NCBI GenBank assembly: GCA_037447655.1
Contig: JBBHKE010000860.1
Location: forward strand, 1-26,935
Direction: 5' to 3'
DNA: 26,935 bases
Source of the DNA: Zygnema cylindricum
Taxonomy: Eukaryota; Streptophyta; Zygnematophyceae; Zygnematales; Zygnemataceae
The translations under genes and the position numbers were made by a program. The number at the start of each line of letters is the position of its first letter. The stretch's first letter is position 1. Below the pieces are notes generated by a model. The model was not told the DNA's origin, did not search any database, and saw only the letters and a list, made by a program, of their open reading frames with translations. Shown in pieces: positions 8,861 to 18,175 of the stretch.

Positions 8861-9122
8861 GTACTACACTATTTAAATTGTCTCGCATATCGCCGTCATC
8901 AAACTTGAATCGCGCTCGAATCAACATCGCCCTTTGAAGCGTTTCTAAATAGAACAAGTGCCGTAACGATGCACGATATTTGTCAAGCTCGATTCGATGC
9001 AAAACATTACATAAATGGCAATAAAGTACAATTGTACAGGGCATTATACTGTGAATTCTTATATCCACAATAATTATGTTATCGCATGATAAAACCTTCG
9101 GACATCCGCATAGAAAGAACAA
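8781..9122 (-). other. Open reading frame of about 113 codons, not recognised
   Basis: The frame is open without interruption and encodes a Cys/His-containing stretch (VLYCHLCNVLHRIEL) followed by a fairly basic region. I do not recognise a family. Its 3' quarter runs into the dispersed repeat described at 8682-8860, which argues that it is repeat-derived or accidental. It is listed only because it is long for such AT-rich sequence. Confidence 0.15.
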
Positions 9123-10231
9123 AGCAAATTAAAAAAAAAATGGAGGTCAGTCTCCGCACTCAGTTGCTGCAAGATTCCCGCTGGCTTTAAAAAAGAAGGC
9201 ACACGATAAGTTTGTAAAACTGCAAAAACACGTTACGATGGATGCAGGTGAAACGGAGCAGGACTAGAATGCAAGATCAGGAGGCTTAACCCTACGCCAC
9301 CAATAAATACAAAAAAAGTATTTCAAATTCGAACCCCAATATTCATATAAGCTACCAGGAAATGAGGGGAGCATCACTTGGAATGTATGTTAGTGGCAGT
9401 AGCGATTTATTAAGAAATAGAATAGACAAATCTTCCGTACAGTCTGACAACATTCAAGCAAGTTCACTGGTCCAAGGTAGAGTATCTAATTTCTTGCAGC
9501 TCCATTTGTCAAATCAAACATCAACCAAATATCCTCAATGCTAGTGTGAGACAAGTTTTTATGTATAAAGTCTTTCATTCTCTAAGCTTCCACATCATGT
9601 CAATCCAAAAAGTTAATGAGTCAACAATAGCCAACACGGAGGTAAATGTGTCTTACATACTCAGACATCTTAGACTGATTTTATGACAAAAATAAAGGTT
9701 GTGTAAGCATGAACCTCCTGGAACACAAAAAACTCGGGAAGGTGCATTAGAAATCAGGTCATGAATTGGTCACAAAAGACAAATCATACACAATTGCACA
9801 CGTCTCTTACAAAAAGTTAGAACGGGAGACATGGTTTTCGTTTTTATTATTTACAAAATGTTAACCATCAATCATTGCCTAGTCTTTTGTACATTTGAGA
9901 CTCTTCCCAACCTTGTATTACAGAAGTGGATCATTTTTTCCGGGGTCAAAATTGTGTGCTACACTAACAGCCGTCTTCTTTTGAAGAATATGTATGGCTT
10001 TATTTTTGATGTGAATCTTATTGAAAGAATGTGTCCATTCTAACCTTATGCTCCTCCAAAAATGTTCCCGCCCTGACCTTAAGTCTCTCTCAAAACCCTA
10101 ACTAAGGCACTCATTACGAGGCTTCCAAGAAATATACACCTTTATAAAATTGGAGATTTCTCCTCAAAACATCCAAACCCAGCCAAAACATTCTGTTACC
10201 TTTTAATTACCCTATAAATATAAACTCTTTG
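9123..10231. other. Intergenic stretch with weak tRNA-like (SINE-like) traces
   Basis: No gene is visible. On the minus strand 9298-9279 reads GGTGGCGTAGGGTTAAGCCT, which resembles a tRNA A box / D-arm. A GGGGTTCGAATT (B-box-like) sits at about 9333, but on the wrong side for an intact tRNA. The segment may be a rearranged tRNA-derived SINE. The rest, up to the COBRA stop codon, is AT-rich and is presumably the 3' flank of that gene. Confidence 0.25.
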
Positions 10232-10375
10232 CTAATACCAAGTAAAGACGATGGACAATAGAAGGGTTGCCATTGCCATAAGAACATAAGATGGTTGAGC
10301 AAAGCTGAATGCGCCACTTGGCAATGTCGGATACCACGTCGGCATGACACATGTTTGTCCGTTGAACATCACGCC
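10232..10375 (-). CDS. COBRA-like protein, last exon (CVMP motif, GPI-anchor signal)
   Basis: COBRA proteins are extracellular GPI-anchored proteins that guide cellulose microfibril orientation in plant walls. This final exon starts after an acceptor (CTACGCAG at 10376-10380 on the minus strand) and reads GVMFNGQTCVMP, the very conserved end of the COBRA domain (FNGDxCVMP in the family). A short linker (TWYPTLPSGAFS) and a hydrophobic C-terminus ending LLLSIVFTWY before TAG at 10232-10234 follow, as expected for a GPI attachment signal; small residues S-G-A are the likely attachment region. It joins in phase 0 to the upstream exon at 10798-11091. No other gene lies near on this strand. Confidence 0.85.
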   Translation of the reverse strand, partial: GVMFNGQTCVMPTWYPTLPSGAFSFAQPSYVLMAMATLLLSIVFTWY

Positions 10376-10797
10376 CTGCGTAGCAGAAAAACGAAATAGA
10401 GAAATACAGACTGTCAGATTTCCTTGCCAACACGTTACACATTGGAGACGAAAAGAGAAAAAATCAATCATCCTGATACAAAATCCTTTTTCAAAATTTC
10501 CTCCGTTGACATGATGCAATATAACCCTCCATATGAAGTAGATTTAGCCTTGTGTTAGCCCAACAGATCCATAAGGCAATTCTAAAATGTGAAAAGCTGT
10601 GTCCACCTACAAAATGTTTTCTGTTTATTGCATGCCTGTCCAATCTTACTCTGTTGCGTTCAAAAAATCCAGCCTTCTCATCAGTAAATATTGAAAACAT
10701 ACAATCTTGGCTCATTTACCGCACTTCAAAAAAGTGGAAAGTTTACAATTTCCTTAAACCAACACGACCTTTGTTGGATACAAGTTCCCTTCCGTAC
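10376..10797 (-). other. Intron between the last two COBRA-like exons
   Basis: 422 bp with GTACGG donor and CTACGCAG acceptor on the minus strand. No repeats or coding sequence are seen inside. Open frames on both strands here are chance or exon shadows. Confidence 0.75.
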
Positions 10798-11091
10798 CTT
10801 CGGAAATGCGTATCCGTTCTCCAGAGTGAACGCCTCGTCCTTCCCAATCAGCAGCGTCGCCTGCACGTATCCCGGCGCCACCACCATACTGGTGCTCACG
10901 TACGGCAGTCCGTATAGTACGGCGGTATCATTCACTCCGTACGACAAAATGGAGCTCATGCCGAAGTAGTCTATGGAGGTGATGTTGTCGAGGTCGGGAT
11001 GCTCCAAAGTCAACGTCCAGTTGTCGTATGTTTGGAAGAGCATGCGGTTGGTGATGGTCATAAGAACCTCAAAGTAGCCCTCGTAGTTCCC
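10798..11091 (-). CDS. COBRA-like protein, penultimate exon
   Basis: This exon is bounded by an acceptor (TTCTCTAG, just above 11091) and a donor (AAG/GTACGG at 10797). It encodes 98 residues from GNYEGYFEVLMTITNR to ENGYAFPK. They match the C-terminal COBRA segment: N-Y-x2-Y-x-x-V-x-I-T-N, the W-x-L-x2-x-H-P-x-L-D-N-I-T stretch, G-x-N-D-T-A-x-L-x-G, and x-G-x-x-x-x-L-L-x-x-KD leading into the Y/W-A-F-P-K/R splice junction. Joining it to 10375-10232 gives ...YAFPK/GVMFNGQTCVMP, colinear with the family. The upstream part of the domain, including the cysteine cluster and the N-terminal carbohydrate-binding-like region, is not found between 11092 and the window end. The gene either has a very long repeat-filled intron or is a 3' fragment. 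Confidence 0.87.
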
Positions 11092-11689
11092 CTAGAGAAG
11101 CGAACAAGGCATTCTTAGGTCAGAATTGTTAAGATTTCTGCGTCCATTTTCAGCGAAAGACCAAAAAGTCAAAGTTGGTCAAAGTTGTTACTTGAGAGAG
11201 AAGTCAACCGGAGTCTTGTTAGTTATATGTACGGTTGATAGACGTGAAGGTACATATACGTAGACGTTAAGTTTTTCGTGAAAACGTGGTCCTTGACTTG
11301 AAGTGTACGGGAAGTCAAGTAGCCGTAAATTTTGAATATACGTGACGAAAAAGCATGAGGACATTTTGTTCTTGGCGGTCTTTCATTGGTCTACGTGTGT
11401 CACAAGTTAGATTCTATTTCTTTACGTGACACGCAAGTTGCATAGGTCTACACGACACCTACACATATAAAAATGTACCAAAGCTATGCATTAAAAAATC
11501 ATCAATTGAATTATTCTCTCTAATTTTTACCTGCTGCTAGTTTTGCACTGAGTGCTTATTTTGTTGTGGAATTAATCTATTTTCTTTCTTATTCAACAAT
11601 TAAGCTTTACTTTCTCATATAGAGAATTGTTTTCCTTAGCTTCCTGTCTTGTAATTGACCGATCCTACGGCCACTTCTTCAGAATCTCA
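11092..11689. other. AT-rich sequence upstream of the COBRA-like exons, no gene seen
   Basis: This may be intron of the COBRA-like gene. It contains the doublet GGTCAAAG at about 11175-11190; the same GGTCAAAGTTGGTCAAAG wording recurs near 14826-14843. It also contains many GTAC tetranucleotides and runs into the repeat field. Confidence 0.4.
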
Positions 11690-11965
11690 ACAATTTTCGA
11701 TGAAATGACGTACAGGTTCTGTGATGTTTTCTGTTCAGTTCACTGGACAAAAAGTACTAATAACTGCGTCGTATCTTTTCCTCAAATTCCGTACTTTTCT
11801 GAAATGAATGTTTTTTTTTCGGAAACTATTGTACTTTCCTGGTAAACTGTCCGTTCATTTTCTTGGACATAAAGTACATGGCGTTTTTTTGCGATTTTTT
11901 CAAAAGTCACGAATTATATGTTTCAATCCTAAAAATTGAAAAAATCACACGATTTGAACAACTAT
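11690..11965 (+). repeat. GTAC-rich half-unit A of the foldback repeat family
   Basis: It aligns in the same orientation with 14530-14757. Shared landmarks are TTCAGTT-ACTGGACA-AAAGTACTA, CGTATCTTTTC, AACTGTCCGTTCA, AAAGTACAT, TTTGCGATTTTTT and, at the end, CGATTTGAACAACTATG. No coding capacity is recognised. Confidence 0.65.
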
Positions 11966-12310
11966 GCATTTTAACCATTATTCAAAAGTAGGTAAAAGTA
12001 GGCCCATACAATATGCCTATTGTATGTAAAACATACAATATGACCATAGTTGGTCAAAAATCCTAGTTGTTCAATACGTGCGATTTTCTCGTTTTTTCCA
12101 GTTTCTACGTATTGTACGTGACTTTTCAAAAAATCGCAAAAAAACGTCTAGTGTAAACTGAAACTGAAAACTTACAGGAACCGATAGACAAATTACGGTA
12201 ACTGTATAATATTTACGGAAACTGTACGGAAATTGATGAAAAGATTTGATGCACGTATCGGTACTTTCTGTTCAGTAAAGTGATCAAAATGTACATATAA
12301 ATGTACGGAA

Positions 12311-12533
12311 ATTTATTTTCACGTCTACGGACATTTCCAAAAAGAGACGTTGCACCGTCACACTATTTGAGCGCCGTAAGTTCAAAATGTGTACGGGCGT
12401 CTTCTTTAAATTTTTGAAAAGAAGCAGCCATAAATACTTCAACAGTTGAAAGCGAAAATTCAAGGAAGACGCCATTACCGACGCCACGGCAGTAGTTATT
12501 AAACTGTTGTTGAACCCGTTGACGAAGAAGTAG
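12311..12533 (+). other. Conserved reading frame in the left foldback arm, interrupted by TGA
   Basis: After an upstream TAA the frame reads VRKFIFTSTDISKKRRC..., then FERRKFKMCTGVFFKF, reaches TGA at 12447-12449, and continues KRKFKEDAITDATAVV to a TAG at 12531. The right arm (minus strand, 13830-13459) keeps the same frame, the same flanking TAA and the same TGA. The predicted peptide is basic and unrecognised. It may be a captured or decayed gene piece; the opposite strand is also open, so coding sense is unproven. Confidence 0.3.
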
Positions 12534-12579
12534 AGAGAGAAGGCCATGGCTGTCTGTCTGTGAACGATAGACAATTTTA

Positions 12580-12680
12580 TTCTGACAAAAAATGAGCGTT
12601 CCCAGGAGTCGAACTTGGGCCTTCGTACGCCCCTATTATATGCTGATAGGGTTGACCGCAACCAGTTGATGTAGATGTTC
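12580..12680 (-). other. tRNA-like relic in the left foldback arm
   Basis: On the minus strand a GTTCGACTCC (B-box consensus) is flanked by CCCA/TGGG, and upstream a stem CCCTAT/ATAGGG lies where an anticodon arm would be. The stem loop is too large and the D-arm is not convincing. The corresponding right-arm sequence (about 13160-13235) has GTTCAATTATT instead. At most it is a decayed tRNA or tRNA-derived sequence. Confidence 0.25.
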
Positions 12681-13458
12681 CGATGCCTAGATTAGGTGTG
12701 ATAAGTATTTAAATATATGTTATTTTTTACCGCTCATTTGACGGAAAGCGCACAAACTGCGGTACATGTTCATTTCAAATTTTTAGGCATGTACAGGTTT
12801 GTACGGAATTTTTTTTCATTAACGTTTTTTACGATTTTTTCAAATCGACCTCTCTAGTTTCTTCGTATTGTACGCGCGTTCAAATCGTGCGTAAGATGCG
12901 TTTTGAACAACTATGTCAAAAATCAAAACGTATTCTACGCACGATTCAAACGCGCATACAATACGAAGAAACTTGAGAGGTTGATTTGAAAAAATCGTAA
13001 AAAACGTTAATAATTTTTTTCCGTAGATTTCTGTACATGTTAAAAAAAATGAATTGAACATGTACCGCAGTTTGTATGCTTTTCGTGAAATGAGTGGTAG
13101 AAAATGTTACAAATTTAAATACTTATTACACTTATGTACACATCGGAACATCTACACCAAGGGGTTATGGACAAGACTGTTAGCTGATACTAGTTGCGTT
13201 CAAAGGCTCACGTTCAATTATTGCCACACGCCAATTTTTTGTCAAAATAAAATTGTTTTTCTGTCACAGACAAGCAGCCATGGCCTTCTCTCTCTATTCT
13301 CTACCTCTCCGAAAGCATGCGGCTTTAAAAAAACAAAGTACAGGCCATATGCAGATGAGATTTTTCATTATTCAACATTGCACGACGTATCATATTAATT
13401 AAAAAAAAAACAATCACATTATACCAAAAAAAAAATCATTTTTGTCCTTAATCTATTT

Positions 13459-13830
13459 TTACTTTAAATCTTCTTCCTCTACATCGAATTTCATCATGTC
13501 TTCATCTAAATCGTCTTCTCTAACCTCCACTTCTTCTTCTTCCCATTCTATCATATTCTCTTCATAGCTGACATCCGTAGTCTTCTTCAACGACAATTTA
13601 CTAACTACTACCGTGGCGTCGGTAATGTCGTCTTCCTTAAACTTTCGCTTTCAATTGTTGAAGTATTTATGGCGGCTTCTTTTCGAAAATTTGAAGAAGA
13701 CGCCCGTACACATTTTGAACTTACGGCGCTCAAATAGTGTGACGGTGCAACGTCTCTTCTTGGAAATATCCCTAGACGTGACGATAAATTTCCGTACATA
13801 TCCGTTTACTTTTTGTTTAGTTTACTGAAC
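13459..13830 (-). other. Matching reading frame in the right foldback arm with an acidic C-terminal extension
   Basis: On the minus strand the frame equals the left-arm one up to and past the shared TGA (13651-13653). Beyond the arm homology it enters the extra segment and encodes a strongly acidic tail (MIEWEEEEVEVREDD, DLDEDMMKFDVEEEDLK) ending in TAA at 13459-13461. That 64-codon downstream piece is uninterrupted. A basic part followed by an acidic C-terminus looks protein-like rather than random, but I do not recognise a family and see no start codon or splice context. Confidence 0.3.
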
Positions 13831-14319
13831 AAGAAGAACGGATACGCGTATCGAATCTTTTCGTCAACTTCCATGTAGTTTTCGTAATAATTCGAATAGT
13901 TACCGTAATTTGTCTATAGGTTGCCGTAAAATTTCAGTTTCAGTTTACATTAGATATTTTTTTGCGATTTTTTGAAAAGTCACGTACAATACGTAGAAAC
14001 TGGAAAATAGGAAAAAAACGCGCGTATTGAACAACTAGGAATATGACCTTAATACCCATATTGTATTGGTCGCAAAATGAAAAAAAAAGGAGCAGGGTTG
14101 AGTAGCACATCGTTTGATAGAGAATTAAAAGTCATCGGACAGTCGCTGATCAAATTATCGATCTAAGAATATCACATGAAAAGCACATAACACAATTTGC
14201 ACTGACCAAGGCCTACCATAAAACGCCTACTTTTGAACTATGATATAAAACTTTATGTTCGAAACGTACGTAGCGTACGAAGAGGGTATAAAGTTTGATT
14301 CATACTCTTAGTTTCATTA

Positions 14320-14757
14320 GCACTTCACTCACGATTCCAAACGCCGAATAATACGTAGAAATCGGAGAGGTCGATTAAATGAATCGTTAGTGATTATGAA
14401 TCTGTTGTACTATTCCGTACATATAAAATAATTGAATCTTACATGTACTACAGATTGTACAATTTTCGTACATTTTCCGTCGCTTTTCATAATAGCCTGT
14501 ATTTTTCCGATACAATTACGTACATTTGCTGTAAAATGTACATTCAGTTTACCGGACAGAAAGTACTACGAAGTTCAACGTATCTTTTCGTAAAAGTCCG
14601 TATATTTGACGTACAAAACCGTACAGTAATCATAAATTGTCCGTTCAGTTTACCTACCAGAAAGTACATCACGTTTTTTTTACGATTATTTAAAAAGTTA
14701 CGAACAATACGTAAAAATCGGAAAAAATGAAGAAATCGCGCGATTTGAACAACTGTG
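14320..14757 (+). repeat. GTAC-rich half-unit C of the foldback repeat family
   Basis: Its first part (TACGTAGAAATCGGAGAGGT ... ACATGTACTACAG-TTGTA-) matches the inner right arm at 12960-13090. Its second part matches half-unit A. It ends CGCGCGATTTGAACAACTGTG. It is a single arm without its partner. Confidence 0.65.
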
Positions 14758-15073
14758 TTCATTAATAACTTTTAAAATACGAGTCGAAATCTTTGAAGGA
14801 AAAATCAATAGCCAACTTTGTCCGTTGGTCAAAGTTGGTCAAAGTGTAGTTCCTCGTTATTACAACTGGTGTCGATTTTTGACAGTTTTTTGTTGCGGTA
14901 CAGTCAATTTATAATTTTCAGAAAGCAGGTTTATGATACAAGGATCTTTATGAACCGTCGATCAAATATAGCTCGACGCTTGACTTAGTAAGTAGAAATC
15001 TTCGTCGTTTTGCCATGTAAAACCTTATTTTTCTCGAAAAAAAATTAGTCATCACAGGAAACTGGTATCGCAC
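14758..15073. other. Spacer between repeat units, nothing recognised
   Basis: AT-rich, with the doublet GGTCAAAGTTGGTCAAAG at 14826-14843, also seen near 11175. No reading frame or structural RNA signal is convincing. Confidence 0.4.
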
Positions 15074-15140
15074 TACACCGCTAATCCTTATTAGTGTAGA
15101 ACGCGGTGTACATTACACCGCTAATCGTTATTAGTGTAAA
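15074..15140. repeat. Cluster of TACACCG-type terminal repeats
   Basis: A left-end sequence TACACCGCTAATC-TTATTAGTG starts at 15074. An opposite end (CGCGGTGTA) closes at 15110, and another left end starts at 15114. The first two enclose only 37 bases. Downstream to about 15270 are GCTAATTTAGTG- and AACGCTAATT-type internal sequences like those of the other family members. Confidence 0.6.
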
Positions 15141-15288
15141 AAAAAAATTAGCGTAAATGCTAATTTAGTGTTAGTAACGCTAATTTGTGATTTTGTGTCC
15201 AAAAAAAATAAGCATCAACATTAATTTGGCATTTAACGCCAATTTGTGTGTCGACTTTGTAGGGTGTACGTTGAGCTGTCATAGATAC

Positions 15289-16586
15289 TACACCGTGAAT
15301 CGTTATTAGCCTTATGTACTCTACATCGGCACCCCAAAAATTTGACATTGATACCCGAAATACAATGAATAAATCTAATTTTTTCTTGACGTTAATTACG
15401 GTTCTTGTAAATTAGCATTAATGGTCATACCGTACTTATTCCATGAATAGTGTGGTGTACGGAATGTATTTTTTCGTACAACACTGTACTTTGTGACCAA
15501 AAATCGTACGTAAATTGTAGTTAACTTCTGACGGTCGCATACAGAACTGCGCTTAGAATAAACGTGGAGTCGAGTTTGCGACAAACGCGTTTGCAAACCC
15601 AAATTATAATTGTGGATTAACTACAGTAAAAGGACGCAACGTGGTACAGATTGTCAGATTTTGTACTTTTACCTATTTTATTGCATATGTAATGACTGCA
15701 GATCCGGTGTACCTAAGGGGTGAAGTTCCATCGGACGTTTCTGTAATCGTACGGCCAACTCTACAAATCGGGTCGATTGGGTCGATGTTCCATCACGAAG
15801 AGTCTGTAAACCACGTGTTCTAAATTGACTGGCGCCACGCAAGCTGCGATCCAATATTGAATATCTTTCAGATTTCTAACACCGACAAACTTAATTTCAA
15901 ATCTTCACTTGCGTACCATGTACCTGCGTACGAAATCATCATACGACATAACTTTTATACTTTTTGCACTCTAGTCTTTCCGCCAACTCATTTTTTAGGG
16001 TTTCTGGTTTCGAACATAACCAATGTCCTTTGAGAGAAATAGTGTGACGAACAAAAGTTACCAAAAATAGCGTGACGAAGGAATGTTACGAAATTACATT
16101 TTTATTTTCGGTTGTATTTTGGAAAGCACGTGTCATGCGCAAATCTTGTGATTTTTCGTTGGTTGTGCATCGTGACACGTAGCTTAATCGTCCAGCGTGT
16201 CACGAAGTTTTGTTTTCTGCCCACCCACCTCCTCGAGGTGGGGGTGGGTTGACAGTTACAGAGAAAAATGAAGCGAACGCCTCGCAGATGAACATCCGAC
16301 GGTCAGTATTACCTCCCAGACCTTCGAAGAGTATTAGCAAGATTCTCTGTAATGTTCTTTTTCGTATATAAACAAAATAAGCGGTACCGTTTGGTACGGA
16401 TAGCCGCGGATTTATGTAAACTACCTCACTTTTCGTCTGATGGAACGTTACCCTAAATCAGCGTTATGGAGATTTTTTAATTAAACATTTTTTTGAAAAT
16501 GTGATTGATACAAAAATTAGCATTAATGACACTAATTAATTATTAGCACTAATAATTTTTATAGTCTAATAATGATTCACGGTGTA
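15289..16586. mobile_element. Possible longer element bounded by TACACCG-type ends
   Basis: The left end at 15289-15309 (TACACCGTGAATCGTTATTAG, identical to 8480-8500) and the right end at 16566-16586 are inverted with one mismatch and are both TA-flanked. If they belong together the element is about 1.3 kb, but the ends may come from two different truncated copies. Inside are two hairpins (16171-16248) and no recognisable transposase. Confidence 0.4.
16171..16248. other. Two adjacent hairpins
   Basis: CGTGACACG (16171-16179) pairs perfectly with CGTGTCACG (16196-16204). Right after, CCCACCCACCTC (16220-16231) pairs with GAGGTGGGGGTGGG (16235-16248) over a 3-base loop with a 2-base bulge. 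Both are GC-rich in an AT-rich background. The function is unknown. Confidence 0.6.
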
Positions 16587-16676
16587 TTTCAAGTTCAGGT
16601 GTACTATCCTGACAACTTTCTCCGAAATACGTACTTGTGCGGTTTGGAAATCGTACGAAGCATGTAAATTAGCGTT

Positions 16677-17145
16677 GTTGTTCAAATCATGCGATTTTTT
16701 CATTTTTTCCGATTTCTACGTATAATTCGTGAATTATGAAAAAATCGCAAAAAAACGCGGAATATTTTCTGTTTGGTAATATGAACGGGAAATTTACAGA
16801 AATGTACGGAATCTGACGAAAAGAGTCGTTGCACTTTTTAGCACTTTTTGTCCGATAAATTGAACACTAAATTTATGGGAAATTTACGGAATTCTACGGA
16901 ATGTACGAAATTTTACCGAAAATGTACGGGTTTTTATGAAAAGAGACGTTGCAGTGTTGCACCAATTGCGCGCAATAAGTTTGAATTCTGTACGATCGTA
17001 GCGGATTTTTTTTTTTACATGTACGGAATAGTAGGGATACATTATCATTAACGATTTTCACGATTTTTTCAAATCATTCAATGTGTTTAATAAATATAAT
17101 TCGCGCGATTGAATCATGAGTAAAATACAGTTTGAACAACTATGT
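16677..17145 (-). repeat. GTAC-rich half-unit D of the foldback repeat family
   Basis: It runs like the left foldback arm. It begins TTGTTCAAATCATGCGATTT, passes AAAAAATCGCAAAAAAACG and GAAAAGAGACGTTGCA, then skips the central 300 bases of the arm, and resumes at ACATGTACGGAAT and ACGATTTTTTCAAATC. It ends GTTTGAACAACTATG, the same sequence as the loop side of the palindrome. Confidence 0.65.
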
Positions 17146-17483
17146 AAATTACTATTAGAGTAAAATTTACGCTATTTTATGCTTTATATTTTGTAATGCT
17201 CCGCTCTTTCCGGCAGCTAACTGGGAATGAAATTTAATTTACATGCGAACTTAATGTTGGAGAAATGAGATGTCACGACGACGCGATGTACGTAAACGAA
17301 CTTCTCGTACATCACACTAATTTAACGAACGTAATATAAAATGGTTAACACTAAATAAATACTTTCCATATTAGTGTTAATTCTATTTTAATGTTATTAA
17401 CACTAATTTTAATTTATGATTTTGGACCGGATAAAGCCGCGTCAAAATTAGTGTTATAAACACTAATAACGATTAGCGGTGCA
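17146..17483. repeat. Right end of another TACACCG-type element and its interior
   Basis: The interior has ATTAGTGTTA- and AACACTAAT-type repeats. The element closes with AACACTAATAACGATTAGCGG and TGCA at about 17459-17483, where the terminal TA is replaced by CA. No matching left end was found nearby. Confidence 0.5.
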
Positions 17484-18175
17484 CAACATTTTTGAATTTT
17501 GCTGCGCACTGGCCACTGGTAACTGCATCGAGGCGATTTACCGATACACATTCGGGGTTCTGAAAACTCTAACGATACGATATCCACCCGATTCTACGTC
17601 AGCACGATTTACGATACGGTTCAGCTTAAATGTTTTTCAAATTTGAAATTTCAATTCGAGACACTTCGCGCGTGCGAGTTCGCCTTTGCCACGCCTGCTG
17701 TACCGTACAGTACCGTACACTGGCTCAACAAAGTGACAAACTGGCAGTAACCATAGTTCCAATATTTTTTTGTCGTTTAGAACAAAGTTCTTACCCAGTT
17801 ATTGTCCTTAACGGAAGGCACAGTACTGTAATTTGTGCGCTTCACCAGTTTTTTTACGCAGCACGTGTTCAATTCTGATTCGCTGTAAACTAATTGCAGG
17901 TTTTGAATGGAAAGACAAATTATGCAATGGACAGAATCACTCCCGTTTCAAATTTTTAATGGCTAAAACGCCACGTGGATTATTTTTTTATTTTTTTACA
18001 TCAAAACGAATACTGTAGATCGACATAGAATCCAAATTTTCGAATTTTACACACGATCGTATTTCATATTTCGTATTTCATATTCATATTTCATATTTCA
18101 TATTCATATTTTTAACAATCATTTTTTTTTACAATTGTGACAAAAGTTTTTTAAGGGTGAAGACCTTGAAAATCC
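17484..18175. other. 5' flank of the plus-strand gene, with ATTCATATTTC repeats
   Basis: A TTCATATTTCATAT tandem array lies at 18060-18112, about 65-115 bp upstream of the ATG at 18176. Further upstream is mixed-composition sequence with CGATAC-type motifs (17545-17620) resembling the hAT-like end at 26810. An 82-codon open frame at 17630-17878 has no recognisable features. A promoter is presumably here, but no clear TATA element stands out. Confidence 0.4.

Larger units (their letters stand above)
12035..14070. mobile_element. Foldback element: near-2-kb inverted repeat with a 16-nt loop
   Basis: The left arm (12035-12906) and right arm (12923-14070) are reverse complements around a loop at 12907-12922. 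The 50 bases next to the loop pair at 45 of 51 positions. A 65-bp block is identical in both arms (12342-12406 and 13694-13758). The outer ends share CCTAGTTGTTCAATACG and AATATG motifs. The right arm has about 270 extra bases (13303-13575). Long inverted arms with almost no spacer resemble foldback/MULE-type elements. No target duplication or transposase was recognised, so the class is open. Confidence 0.8.

Noticed and set aside
9362-9544. 60-codon plus-strand open frame
   Set aside because: Short, no homology pattern, no splice or promoter context.
12284-12661. 125-codon minus-strand open frame in the foldback left arm as a gene
   Set aside because: No recognisable domain. The opposite strand is equally plausible and carries a frame shared by both arms, so coding sense is undecided.
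12580-12680. Functional tRNA gene
   Set aside because: B-box present, but anticodon loop size, D-arm and acceptor pairing fail.
15641-15823. 60-codon open frame inside the 15289-16586 interval as a transposase piece
   Set aside because: No DDE/D or zinc-finger signature, and its length is within chance expectation.
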